From positions 2,471,001-2,535,000 of the forward strand of contig NZ_CP015756.1 in the NCBI RefSeq assembly GCF_001877035.1: a DNA stretch of 64,000 nucleotides. Direction: 5' to 3'. Both the position numbers and the translations under genes were made by a program. The DNA comes from Clostridium estertheticum subsp. estertheticum. Its GTDB lineage: Bacteria > Bacillota > Clostridia > Clostridiales > Clostridiaceae. Under the pieces are notes generated by a model. It worked only from the letters and a program-made list of their open reading frames with translations. It was not told the origin of the DNA and did not search any database. Of this stretch, positions 8,280 to 16,802 are shown piece after piece (positions within the stretch are counted from its first letter, which is position 1; each line of letters starts with the position of its first letter).

Positions 8280-8332
8280 TTGACAAAGACAGTGTCTTAA
8301 GTGTATAGTGTGTATTGAATAGATACACACTA
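8280..8332 (+). promoter_or_regulatory. Promoter with overlapping 10-bp palindrome, candidate GntR/YtrA operator
   Basis: TTGACA (8280-8285) and TATAGT (8304-8309) are separated by 18 nt. A perfect inverted repeat, TAGTGTGTAT (8306-8315) and ATACACACTA (8323-8332) with a 7-nt spacer, overlaps the -10 box. YtrA-type GntR repressors bind AGTGT...ACACT palindromes and repress their own operon. The first gene here encodes such a regulator, so autorepression is the natural reading. Confidence 0.75.
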
Positions 8333-8357
8333 ATTTTTGGGAAGGTGATAAGCTGAC

Positions 8358-8732
8358 ATGAAGATCCTAATTTCTAATATATCTAATATACCCCTATACC
8401 AACAAATAAAAGATCAACTAAAAGATATTATTTTTAAAGGTGAGATGTCTGAGGGTGATGCGCTTCCATCTATCAGAAATTTTGCCACTGATTTGAAAGT
8501 AAGCGTTCTTACTATTCGTCGTGTATACAATGAATTAGAACAAGAGGGTTTTATTACAAGTCAGGTGGGCATTGGCACTTTTATTTCTGCTGGTAATTTA
8601 GAACTACTTCGGGACTCTAAACGGCGTATTGTTGAACAAAAAATGCAGGACTTAATTTTAGCAGCAAAGACGTTAAAAATTTCTAAAGGGGAATTAAACG
8701 CAATGATGGATATTCTATATGAGGAGGATTAA
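8358..8732 (+). CDS. GntR-family (YtrA subfamily) transcriptional regulator
   Basis: The 124 aa protein has the GntR winged helix: IPLYQQIKDQLKDIIFKGEM, then LPSIRNFATDLKVSVLTIRRVYNELEQ split over the recognition helix, then GIGTFISA. The short C-terminal part (about 45 aa) lacks a ligand-binding domain, which is typical of the YtrA subfamily, dimerising regulators of ABC transporter operons. The ATG follows GGGAAGGTGAT. The gene is followed 2 bp later by the ABC ATPase, and a palindromic operator overlaps its promoter. It probably senses a membrane or drug stress in an indirect way; the inducer cannot be read from the sequence. Confidence 0.92.
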   Translation: MKILISNISNIPLYQQIKDQLKDIIFKGEMSEGDALPSIRNFATDLKVSVLTIRRVYNELEQEGFITSQVGIGTFISAGNLELLRDSKRRIVEQKMQDLILAAKTLKISKGELNAMMDILYEED

Positions 8733-8734
8733 CA

Positions 8735-9594
8735 ATGAGCAATGTATTAGAAGTATCAGGCTTAAATAAATCTTATGGTGATTTTGCCCTTAATGATGTT
8801 AGTTTCTCTTTACAGGAAGAGTGTATTACAGGTTTTATAGGTATCAATGGGGCTGGTAAAACAACCACTATAAAGAGCATTCTTAGTCTTGTAATGAAAG
8901 ATACTGGTACTGTCAAATTCTTTGGAAAGTTATGGATAAGCACGAGCACGAGTTAAAAAACCGTATTGGAGTTGTACTGGATGGAAATTGCTTTTATGAC
9001 GAATTGTCAATGAAAGAAATGAAAAGCATTATTGCACCTGCATATTCTAGTTGGAATGAACGGGATTACAAAACCTACATGGACCGTTTTTCGCTAAATC
9101 CACGCCAAAAGATTTCAACACTCTCAAAAGGTATGAGTATGAAATTCGCATTGACCTTGGCACTTTCTCATCAGGCGGACTTACTTATTATGGACGAACC
9201 TACAAGTGGCCTTGATCCTTTAATCCGTAGCCAGCTTATGAATATCTTGACGGATTATATGAAACAAGGTGGTAAAAGCGTTTTCTTTTCAACGCACATA
9301 ACCTCAGATCTAGATAAAATTGCTGATATGATAATTCTTATTAATAATGGCAAGATTTTGTTTGATGAAGAGAAGGATGCATTAATGGATACCCATAGAT
9401 TAGTAAAAGGTGATAACAAAGATTTGACTGTTGACAGAAGAAAACTATTCTTAAATATTCAAGAATCAAGCTTTGGATTTACTGGTATAACCAATAAATT
9501 ATCTCAAGTTCAAAATAGCATGAAAGACATATTGATTGAAAGACCTACTATAGAAGATATTATGCTTGGTTATGTAGAAGGAGGGGGAAAATAA
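8735..9594 (+). pseudogene. ABC transporter ATP-binding protein, frameshifted
   Basis: Two overlapping frames together make one ABC ATPase of about 285 aa. The first frame (8735-8956) has the start after GAGGAGG and the Walker A GINGAGKTTT. The second (from about 8932) has the ABC signature LSKGMSMKF, Walker B LLIMDEPTSGLD and the switch histidine in FFSTHITSD. They join near 8932-8940, where VKFFGK runs into MDKHEHELKNR in another frame; one base is missing. The C-terminal part is of the YtrB/YxlF type. All motifs are intact on both sides, so the break is recent or a sequencing error. If real, no complete ATPase is made and the exporter is dead unless frameshifting rescues it. Confidence 0.85.
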
Positions 9595-10235
9595 TGTTGT
9601 TTCATCTTGTTAAAAAAGACTTTTTACTTATAAAAAAATATTTGCTACTTATGATACTTATACCAATTGCCATACCAATTCTTATGATGATACAATCGTC
9701 CCAGCTTTTGGGTTTAAGTTCTTTTGTTATGTCAGTGATTTTTACGGTGTTTATGTTGTATCAATATGTTTTGATGGCAGAAATGAAATACCCTAAGGCG
9801 GAGACTTTGCTATGTGCTACGCCTTACTCTCGCAGTCTTCTTGTAAAAGCAAGATATGTGTTTCTATTGTTACCATTTGCTTATTGCTCTGTGGCATACA
9901 ATGTACTAGCACTACTATTTTCCAAAATTGAATACCTTACACCATCCACTTACCTTATTGCTATGCTGATTTCAGTAATTCTATTTGGTATATATACACC
10001 CATACAATATAAATTAGGTTTTGAAAAAACAAAGTATTTCTTCGTCTTAGTGATTATGGGAGCCCCATCCTTAATGGTTTTATTAATAAAAGCCAATATT
10101 AAACTCAATTTTACAGGATTGTCTGCAATGACTATATTTGTTCAGTACCTGATATCGATTGTGGCTATAATTGCTATTATCTATATTTCTATGAATGTAT
10201 CTATAAAAATTTACTCAAAGAAAGAATTGTTATAA
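9594..10235 (+). CDS. ABC-2 type transporter permease
   Basis: The 213 aa protein has about six hydrophobic helices (for example LLLMILIPIAIPILMMI, FVMSVIFTVFMLYQYVLMA, LIAMLISVILFGIY, FVLVIMGAPSLMVLLI, YLISIVAIIAIIYISM). A cytoplasmic loop with EMKYPKAETLLCATPYSR is typical of the ABC2_membrane_5 group. Its start overlaps the ATPase stop (TAATG), so the two are coupled and likely form one exporter with the GntR-controlled ATPase. The substrate is unknown; relatives often deal with peptide antibiotics or envelope stress. Its use depends on whether the ATPase frameshift is real. Confidence 0.85.
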   Translation: MLFHLVKKDFLLIKKYLLLMILIPIAIPILMMIQSSQLLGLSSFVMSVIFTVFMLYQYVLMAEMKYPKAETLLCATPYSRSLLVKARYVFLLLPFAYCSVAYNVLALLFSKIEYLTPSTYLIAMLISVILFGIYTPIQYKLGFEKTKYFFVLVIMGAPSLMVLLIKANIKLNFTGLSAMTIFVQYLISIVAIIAIIYISMNVSIKIYSKKELL

Positions 10236-10265
10236 CCTATTCATTTTGAGAAAGGAGTCATACCT

Positions 10266-10361
10266 ATGCAAGATTTACAACCCATAGCAATAACATTATG
10301 TGTGCTGTTTCCCTTTGTGTATTTAACTTATAAACACTTTAAAGATAATCCCTATAAATAA
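10266..10361 (+). CDS. 31-aa single-span membrane peptide
   Basis: A short frame with the strong ribosome-binding site AAAGGAG 8 nt before its ATG encodes MQDLQPIAITLCVLFPFVYL and a basic tail (TYKHFKDNPYK). It would form one membrane helix. It follows the permease by 30 bp and precedes the operon terminator, so it is probably the last gene of the GntR-ABC operon. Small membrane peptides of this type can modulate ABC transporters. I know no named family. The site quality supports translation. Confidence 0.55.
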   Translation: MQDLQPIAITLCVLFPFVYLTYKHFKDNPYK

Positions 10362-10386
10362 ATTATATCTTTAAATAGAAAATGAA

Positions 10387-10418
10387 GTGGCATTAGCTAA
10401 AGCTTAGGCTAATGCCAC
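10387..10418. terminator. Hairpin terminator of GntR-ABC operon
   Basis: A perfect 11-bp stem GTGGCATTAGC / GCTAATGCCAC with a 10-nt loop lies between convergent genes. The T-run is weak on both strands, so termination may be partly Rho-independent only. Confidence 0.7.
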
Positions 10419-10453
10419 AATTGAAATCTATATTATGATTACTGTTTATCTGT

Positions 10454-11350
10454 TTAAGTGTGTGATAACTTTGGAAACATAAATTGATTATTCGCAAGTA
10501 ACAGTGTATCTTCACCTAGAGCAAATAAAGTACCCTCTCCTTCTATTGGCTTAATTAAATAAGAATCAGTTTCTTTTGGTGTAAAATAAAGTTTTTCCCT
10601 TTTTATGTTTTCATCTACCAAATAATCAATCATTTTATCTAACAAAATATCTTCTTTGCAAAAGACATTTAGTATCTCTATTGCATCTCCCTCAAAATTT
10701 GCAATTATAACTGCATCATAATCTTGAATATAATAAACACTGTCAGTCATATCCAAAGTACAATAAAACATAATCAATTCCGCATTACCACACATAGAAA
10801 TTTTAGCTAATGAAGAAGGAACATTTGCTTTATCATACACTAATGCTCTGTCACATTTATTAGTCATATCTAATTTTTTTACAAGTCCATTTTTATCATG
10901 TTTACTTATAAATTTTGTACACTGACATTGGTTTAATGTTGTAAACCCAAATTTCGGGTAAAAATTGAGTACTGAGTCATTCGCAAATAAATAAAGTAAA
11001 TCACATTTATCTTTCCATTCTTCAATGATCTTTTCCATGATTACTCTACTGAGTCCCTTATTTCTATAAGCAACATCAGTCATCACTGTTCCTAATTGAA
11101 TATAACGTTTTGATTTCCCAAAAACCTCAAAGTCCATTATGTTTACTGACACATTAGAAACAACAACGTTTCCATCCATGAGTGAATAAGGTAAAAATTG
11201 ATTTTTCCAGTATCCGTATTGATACCACTGTTCAAAATCAAATCCAAATGTCTTCTTAGTTAAAGCATTAAAACTTATTCTAAATTTATCCTCTTCACCA
11301 GTTCCGATAATAAATTTATACTTTTTACCATTAATTTTTATATGTTCCAT
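10454..11350 (-). CDS. GNAT-family N-acetyltransferase
   Basis: The 298 aa protein has a central GNAT domain: the strand IQLGTVMTDVAYRNKGLSRV contains the acetyl-CoA loop (R-N-K-G-L-S), followed by the helix VIMEKIIEEWK and the DLLYLFANDSVLNFYPKFGF strand with the usual aromatic turn. The C-terminal 120 aa form an additional domain, so the protein resembles the larger Eis-like GNATs. AAGGAGG precedes the ATG. It is followed by a second GNAT gene upstream at 11395 and a methyltransferase, all on the minus strand, which suggests a small modification operon. The substrate is unknown; antibiotic or small-molecule acetylation is only a guess. Confidence 0.85.
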   Translation of the reverse strand: MEHIKINGKKYKFIIGTGEEDKFRISFNALTKKTFGFDFEQWYQYGYWKNQFLPYSLMDGNVVVSNVSVNIMDFEVFGKSKRYIQLGTVMTDVAYRNKGLSRVIMEKIIEEWKDKCDLLYLFANDSVLNFYPKFGFTTLNQCQCTKFISKHDKNGLVKKLDMTNKCDRALVYDKANVPSSLAKISMCGNAELIMFYCTLDMTDSVYYIQDYDAVIIANFEGDAIEILNVFCKEDILLDKMIDYLVDENIKREKLYFTPKETDSYLIKPIEGEGTLFALGEDTLLLANNQFMFPKLSHT

Positions 11351-11394
11351 AATTCAGACCTCCTTGGTAATATAACCCAGTTTATGCAGTAATT

Positions 11395-12174
11395 CTAAAA
11401 TTCAACGTTCAAAAGTCTAGTGTTACTAATATATCCGCAACTTTCCAATGTATTTTTAGAATTATAATTATGGTACCAGCATCCTGTTAGTGGCTTAAAT
11501 CCATTTTCATGACAAATATCCCTTAAATGCAAAATGATACTTCTTCCAACTCCCTTTTGGCGATACTTTGCAACTGTAAACATACCCGTAGCTTTATACT
11601 CCGTAAAAATATTGCAATCTTCTATTATACCAAAGCCTAAAATTTCATCATTTTTTTCTAATATATAAATTTTATTTTGTAAAGAACTATATTGAAATGT
11701 ATCAAAAAAATTATCTGATTGTTCTTTTATAGCAGGTGTATCTATTTCTGTAGCTACTCTTAAAAGATTCCTATTATACATTGGTGGTTTTATTTCATAC
11801 ATCAAATTTTTGTTTTCTTCAAAAAAATAGGCCTGCATATTTACTTTTTTATGAAAATCCAGTGATAAGGATAATAAAAGTTCATCGCAAGTTGGTACGA
11901 AAGCACCTTTAACATGATATTGCTCTAATATATCTTTGAAAATACTTTGAGCATATTTCATCGCACTAATATCTACATAAAATTGTGTAAGAAGTCTGTC
12001 TTCATAAATTGCAAAATATCCTTTGTTATTATTATCAATATATATTGAATATAAATCTGATTTTAAAATATGAGATTCTAGGAAATTATCATAAATTCCA
12101 CTTAAACTATTAAAATATTTAAAAAACATAGCTTTATTTTCGTTAAATGAAGTTTTTATAAATTTATACTCCAA
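11395..12174 (-). CDS. GNAT-family N-acetyltransferase
   Basis: The 259 aa protein has its GNAT core at the C-terminus: ATGMFTVAKYRQKGVGRSI carries the Q-K-G-V-G acetyl-CoA loop, followed by ILHLRDICHENGF and a Y-N-S-K-N-T-LE.CGY ending typical of the family. The N-terminal half is a poorly conserved GNAT-like domain. The start is a TTG at 12174, with AGGAGG 6 nt before it. It lies 44 bp upstream of the 298 aa acetyltransferase and downstream of the methyltransferase in the same direction. The acceptor substrate cannot be told. Confidence 0.82.
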   Translation of the reverse strand: MEYKFIKTSFNENKAMFFKYFNSLSGIYDNFLESHILKSDLYSIYIDNNNKGYFAIYEDRLLTQFYVDISAMKYAQSIFKDILEQYHVKGAFVPTCDELLLSLSLDFHKKVNMQAYFFEENKNLMYEIKPPMYNRNLLRVATEIDTPAIKEQSDNFFDTFQYSSLQNKIYILEKNDEILGFGIIEDCNIFTEYKATGMFTVAKYRQKGVGRSIILHLRDICHENGFKPLTGCWYHNYNSKNTLESCGYISNTRLLNVEF

Positions 12175-12223
12175 TTTATTCCTCCTGATTACTTATAATT
12201 TTTTATAACTTTTTATATCCTTA

Positions 12224-12970
12224 TTATTGCATTTTTACAGCTCTAATTAATAAAAAATTTGGTTTATGGATATCTTTTTTCATGTTGGGTATAAGCTCTA
12301 AAGCTTCCTCGTCTGGTAATGGTTCAAGCATTTTTTCAATTTTAAAGCCCGTTTCAATTAGAGTGTTTATAATTTCAGAAAATGGTCTATGATATTTTAT
12401 TACACCTTCAATAAACCATTTCACACTACGTTCACCACTTTCCATATAGTCAGAAAGATTATAAAACAAAGGTTTTTTATTTTCATCTAATGTCCATACT
12501 GGCCCTTGTTTTGGAGCTGTGGTAAGCGGATGCTCTTGTGAATAAATAAGCAAGCCATTATCTTTTAGTAAATAATTTATGTCTCTAAGTAATTTGCTAA
12601 AAGATTTAACATAATGAAAAGCAAGGGAACTATAAACTATATCAAACTTCTCCTCTATTGTGCTTATATCATTCATATCAAGATGAATATATTCAATACT
12701 TTCAAAGGCATTATCAACTTTTGCAATTGATAGCATTTTTTCTGAGATATCAACACCTACAACCCTTGCAGCGCCCCTATTTAATAAATTAACACAGTTC
12801 TCTCCAAAACCACAACCTAAATCAAGTACAGTTTTTCCGACCATATCAGGGAGCGAACTTTGCATTGCAGGTTTTTCCTGAATATTATTGTAATTAATTT
12901 TGTTATCTCGAAGCTTCTTGTATCCTTCAAAGAAAATTTCGTTATCATATATATTTTGAACATTAGACAT
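12224..12970 (-). CDS. Class I SAM-dependent methyltransferase
   Basis: The 248 aa protein has the methyltransferase motif I VLDLGCGFGENC, the acidic end of strand 2 in VVGVDISEKML, DMNDIS for motif II, and FDIVYSSLAFHYV for motif III. It resembles the UbiE/YcgJ-like small-molecule methyltransferases. The ATG at 12970 is preferred over an in-frame GTG because AGAGGGG stands 8 nt before it. It leads the run methyltransferase, GNAT, GNAT on the minus strand. A role in modification of a small molecule is possible but not shown. Confidence 0.88.
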   Translation of the reverse strand: MSNVQNIYDNEIFFEGYKKLRDNKINYNNIQEKPAMQSSLPDMVGKTVLDLGCGFGENCVNLLNRGAARVVGVDISEKMLSIAKVDNAFESIEYIHLDMNDISTIEEKFDIVYSSLAFHYVKSFSKLLRDINYLLKDNGLLIYSQEHPLTTAPKQGPVWTLDENKKPLFYNLSDYMESGERSVKWFIEGVIKYHRPFSEIINTLIETGFKIEKMLEPLPDEEALELIPNMKKDIHKPNFLLIRAVKMQ

Positions 12971-13080
12971 AAAATCCACCCCTCTAAAAGTATTAAATAA
13001 GATCTAGCAACCTATAAATACATTATATACCATAGATTTGCATTCTACAATTTACAAAGAGACGTAAATATATCTATAAG

Positions 13081-13127
13081 AAAATAAGTTTACAATCATT
13101 TTAATTTAATGATTGTAAACTTATTTT
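13081..13127. terminator. Strong bidirectional hairpin terminator
   Basis: The 20-bp arms 13081-13100 and 13108-13127 (AAAATAAGTTTACAATCATT and its complement) pair perfectly around a 7-nt loop. The outer A/T positions act as U-tract on both strands. It ends the ClpX-like gene, which stops at 13174. Confidence 0.85.
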
Positions 13128-13173
13128 ATTGAGCATCTATCCTAAACAAGTATTTAATATATTACTTTGGAGC

Positions 13174-14412
13174 TTATAATACCTCACCTGCTACTTCTGA
13201 TTCTACTTTAACTTCTATATCAGCTATTATAGGTAAATCTTTATTTATCTTAGCATAAACACTAAGTATATAGTCTTTGTCTACATAGTAATCTTTAGTG
13301 TCTTCTGAAGGTGCATCATATCTTAAATCCCTTAAAACTCTTGAAACAATACTAACTAATCCTCTAGCGCCCATCTTTTCTTCAATAGCAATATCTGCAA
13401 TTGCTTCAAAACAATTATTGTTAAACTCAAGATTTTTGCCCAAATAAGCAAATATCCTTCTATACTGTTCAAATACGCTAGTATCAAGTTTAAGTACTTC
13501 AATAAGATTATCTCTTGATAATGGATCTAAATTTGATAATACTTGAAATCTACCAAGTAACTCTGGAATTAATCCAAACTCTTGCAAATCTTTTTTTATT
13601 ATGTTTGATCTAAGATACTTTGTATATTCATAATCTTTTTCATAATTCTTTACAGTTGATTCTACATTGTCTGTCACATTAAAACCTAATTTTCTTACAA
13701 TTCCTGGCTTAGTAAACTGCTTTAACCTATTATTTGGACTAAATTTAAGGCGATTTTCCACAATAGTTTCAATACCATCAAAAGATCCACCTGCAATAAA
13801 TAAAATATTAGTTGTATTTATTTCAATCATTTTACTTGTGGGATTTTTACGACCTCCACCTTCTGGTACTCTAACAATACTACCCTCAACCATCTTAAGT
13901 AAACCTTGCTGAACTCCTTCACCTGATACATCTCTTGTAATAGTCATTGTCTCACCCTTTTTGGCTATCTTATCAAGTTCATCAATAAATATAATTCCTT
14001 TCTGGGCAAGTTCAATATCGCCCTCTGCCCTTACTAAAAGTGAGTATATCATACTCTCAATATCATCACCAACATATCCAGCCTCGGTCAAACTTGTGGC
14101 ATCACCAATAACAAATGGCACTTGGGCAATATCTGATAATTTTTTGGCTAGTAAAGTTTTTCCAGTACCTGTTGGTCCAGTTAGTAATATATTATGCTTT
14201 TCTAAATCTATACCAGTTGCAATTCTTATCATATGATTATGTAATTCTATAGATAACTCTATTTTAGCCCCTTCTTGGCCTATTATAGACTGATCTAATA
14301 GTCCTTTTATCATTTTTGGTGTTATTGTTATCCTTGTTTCTTCTGATGTTATATTTCCGTAAACTGCCTCTTTTTGCTGCGGTTTTATTGCTATACTACG
14401 TTTATTTAACAT
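13174..14412 (-). CDS. ClpX-like AAA+ unfoldase without zinc-binding domain
   Basis: The 412 aa protein is a ClpX homolog: Walker A GPTGTGKTLLAKK (about 80), pore loop AGYVGDD, Walker B IIFIDELDK, TRDVSGEGVQQGLLK, and sensor-2 region GARGLVSIV. ClpX unfolds tagged proteins and feeds them to ClpP. Differences are visible. The N-terminal Cys4 zinc domain, which binds adaptors, is replaced by a short tail. The second pore loop has RKN instead of the RKH that helps recognise ssrA-type tags. The ClpP-binding loop reads LGF rather than IGF. It is therefore likely a second ClpX paralog with altered substrate choice. AAAGGATGG precedes the ATG. It ends in its own strong terminator, so it is probably monocistronic. 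Confidence 0.85.
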   Translation of the reverse strand: MLNKRSIAIKPQQKEAVYGNITSEETRITITPKMIKGLLDQSIIGQEGAKIELSIELHNHMIRIATGIDLEKHNILLTGPTGTGKTLLAKKLSDIAQVPFVIGDATSLTEAGYVGDDIESMIYSLLVRAEGDIELAQKGIIFIDELDKIAKKGETMTITRDVSGEGVQQGLLKMVEGSIVRVPEGGGRKNPTSKMIEINTTNILFIAGGSFDGIETIVENRLKFSPNNRLKQFTKPGIVRKLGFNVTDNVESTVKNYEKDYEYTKYLRSNIIKKDLQEFGLIPELLGRFQVLSNLDPLSRDNLIEVLKLDTSVFEQYRRIFAYLGKNLEFNNNCFEAIADIAIEEKMGARGLVSIVSRVLRDLRYDAPSEDTKDYYVDKDYILSVYAKINKDLPIIADIEVKVESEVAGEVL

Positions 14413-14439
14413 TTACTACACCATCCTTTTAAATTTACA

Positions 14440-14733
14440 CTACCTTTTAAACTTTCTATTTTTTCTAAAGCTACTTTTCATCACTTTCATAGTATTCAGA
14501 TGTTTAGCAAGTGATTGAGTATTTTTCATATTCTGTATATGACTTGTGGCAAATAAACCACGTTGAACTTCTTCGCTTATAGGATATCTAACATCAATTC
14601 TATTTATATAGCTTTTAATAAGTTTAACATAGACTAATAAGAAAGACTTAAATATGTAGCTAATATAATAAAATTGTATTCTATCTAGACAGCATTTACA
14701 ATTAAAATAGTCTTTAAATAGAAAAAAGAACAT
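14440..14733 (-). CDS. Doubtful short ORF upstream of the ClpX-like gene
   Basis: This 97-codon frame is AT-rich and begins with a phenylalanine-, tyrosine- and isoleucine-rich part (FNCKCCLDRIQFYY) that looks non-coding. The last 50 residues (ISEEVQRGLFATSHIQNMK and a basic end) look more like protein. No good ribosome-binding site was found. It may be the end of a decayed gene or the leader of the ClpX-like transcript, 27 bp upstream. Confidence 0.2.
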   Translation of the reverse strand: MFFFLFKDYFNCKCCLDRIQFYYISYIFKSFLLVYVKLIKSYINRIDVRYPISEEVQRGLFATSHIQNMKNTQSLAKHLNTMKVMKSSFRKNRKFKR

Positions 14734-15035
14734 ATTTTATGCTTTAATTGAATATTTTTTTACATAATATTCTTATGTTAAATATCTGAAATCTATATTA
14801 ATATTCTATATAATTGAATAATGACATACTTATAGTAAAAGTTGAAGCAAAGTTTAATTAAAATGCAACTGCTATTATTATTAAATGAAAAATTTTTTTC
14901 TATGCGAGACAACGCAAATAAAAAGGCATATCTAAGAATTTTTCTTAAATATGCCTTTATTCCATCAATTGCTGCTACAAATGTTTATTCTCAATGGCAC
15001 AAAAATAAATAAATAAATAACAATATTCTATATTC
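14734..15035. other. AT-rich spacer with hydrogenase terminator
   Basis: Apart from the terminator at 14922-14958 this 302-bp spacer shows no gene. Confidence 0.5.
14922..14958 (-). terminator. Terminator of the hydrogenase gene
   Basis: The arms AAAGGCATATCTAAGAA and TTCTTAAATATGCCTTT form a 17-bp stem with one mismatch and a 3-nt loop. Read on the minus strand the stem is followed by TTTTTATTTG, a good U-tract for the gene ending at 15036. Confidence 0.85.
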
Positions 15036-16550
15036 TTACTCTAGATTTTTTTCATCTAACAAGTAAATCTTATCAGCATATTTAGACTCATCTGAAATCT
15101 TCAGCTCAGAATTTTTAGTCGCTTGTTTAACCTGACCACCAGCTATGTTAGGTTTGACAATACACCCAGCTCCAGCCACACAGCCACCCGGACACGCCAT
15201 TCCTTCAAGGAGATATCCATCATATTTTCCTTTTGCGGCATCATTACACATCTCTCTGCATTCTCTCAGCCCATTCGCAGCTTTAATCTTCACTTCTCGC
15301 CCTGGATGTTCTTTTGTTATCAAATCAGCTACAGCCTTAGCAACTCCACCTGCAACCGCAAAGCCTCTTCCTGAACCAGTTGCTTCATTACTCAAGCTCA
15401 TATCTGTACCAATTATTCCTACTTCTTTGGCTTCTAACATTCCAGATAATTCCTCATATGTAATTACAAAATCCACTTCACTTTTTACGCTTTTTCTTGA
15501 AGCTTCTAGTTTTTTAGCGCTACATGGTCCAACAAAAACAATTTTTGCATCTTTATGCTTTTCTCTCACAAATCGAGCAGCAAAAACCATTGGAGTCAAA
15601 GTCATTGAAATATTTTGGGCAAGCTGCGGATATAAATTTTTAGCCATAACAGACCAAGCAGGGCAGCATGAAGTACCCATAAATGATAGTTTTTCAGGTA
15701 CATTTTCTATAAAATCGTTTGCCTCCTCAATCGTACAAATATCTGCACCAATCGCAACTTCAACAACATCTTTAAATCCAATTGTAACCATTGCTTTTTT
15801 AAAATCATTAAATCCAACATTCCTACCAAACTGCCCCACATATGATGGAGCTACAATTGCAATTACTTCTTTCTTTTGATTAATCGCCTGAATCAGTTGA
15901 AATATTTGACTTTTATCAGATATTGCTCCAAAAGGACAATTTACCAAACACATTCCGCAACTAACACATTTATCATAATCTATTGATGCTCTGCCATACT
16001 CATCCGTATATATTGCATCCACTCCACATGCCTTGGCACAAGGTCGCTCATGTTTTATTATTGCTGAATATGGACACGCTTTAGCACACAAACCACACTT
16101 TATACATTTTTCCTGATCAATAACACTTTTCCCATTAGCTATACTAACTGCACCTTTAGGACAGACTTCTACACAAGGATGTGCTAGGCAGCCGCGGCAC
16201 ATATTTGTAACTTCATAACTGTTTGTTGGGCAAGAATTACAAGCAAATTTTATAATATTTACAAGTGGCGGTTCATAATATTTTGAAGGTTTTGTTGCCT
16301 CCTCTAACCCCTCTGTAATTGCTCTTGATTTATCATTTAATCTTAGATTTAATCCCATTGCCAAACGGATTCGCTCACTAACTATTGCTCTTTCAAGAAA
16401 TGTACTTTCTCTATACTTACCCACATCTCCAGTAATAATCTCATATGGAATATTTCCCATTTCTTTTAAATTGTCTTCAAAAGCCATCTTACTTACGGCC
16501 GTAAAAACTTTGTGTCTAATACTAGCAAGTGTTTTATATTCGTATTTCAT
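15036..16550 (-). CDS. Monomeric [FeFe] hydrogenase, group B-like
   Basis: The 504 aa protein has ferredoxin-like [4Fe-4S] clusters in its N-terminal half (CRGCLAHPCVEVCPKGA, CIKCGLCAKACPYSA, CVSCGMCLVNCPFGA) and an H-cluster domain with all three signatures: TSCCPAW, GPCSAKK and EGMACPGGCVAGAG. The L1 and L2 forms (TSCCPAW, PCSAKK) are closer to group B than to the group A enzymes of Clostridium pasteurianum type. Such enzymes exchange electrons between ferredoxin and protons/H2; the role of group B in cells is little studied. It is cytoplasmic, with no twin-arginine signal. AAAAGGAG precedes the ATG, and it has its own terminator. No maturation genes hydEFG are nearby. Confidence 0.92.
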   Translation of the reverse strand: MKYEYKTLASIRHKVFTAVSKMAFEDNLKEMGNIPYEIITGDVGKYRESTFLERAIVSERIRLAMGLNLRLNDKSRAITEGLEEATKPSKYYEPPLVNIIKFACNSCPTNSYEVTNMCRGCLAHPCVEVCPKGAVSIANGKSVIDQEKCIKCGLCAKACPYSAIIKHERPCAKACGVDAIYTDEYGRASIDYDKCVSCGMCLVNCPFGAISDKSQIFQLIQAINQKKEVIAIVAPSYVGQFGRNVGFNDFKKAMVTIGFKDVVEVAIGADICTIEEANDFIENVPEKLSFMGTSCCPAWSVMAKNLYPQLAQNISMTLTPMVFAARFVREKHKDAKIVFVGPCSAKKLEASRKSVKSEVDFVITYEELSGMLEAKEVGIIGTDMSLSNEATGSGRGFAVAGGVAKAVADLITKEHPGREVKIKAANGLRECREMCNDAAKGKYDGYLLEGMACPGGCVAGAGCIVKPNIAGGQVKQATKNSELKISDESKYADKIYLLDEKNLE

Positions 16551-16802
16551 TATAACTCCTTTTTTGCTTTAATATTTATAAAAACTGTATATATATTCTT
16601 CGATAGAATATCATATAGCAACAATTTAGTCAATTTTGTTTGTGCATTTATTTCAATTTTACTGAGCTAATTTTATATTTGAATTTTGACTGATGGATGA
16701 TAATGAGAGCAATCATCATTTGAATCTCTATACAGAGATATGATAAATAAATTTCCTGTTATATAAATCATTCCAAACTAAAAAACAGCTCGCTTACCTT
16801 TT

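Noticed and set aside
15145-15879. Plus-strand 244-codon frame opposite the hydrogenase
   Set aside because: It is a shadow of a well-conserved enzyme; composition is Pro/Ser/Thr-rich and no site precedes it.
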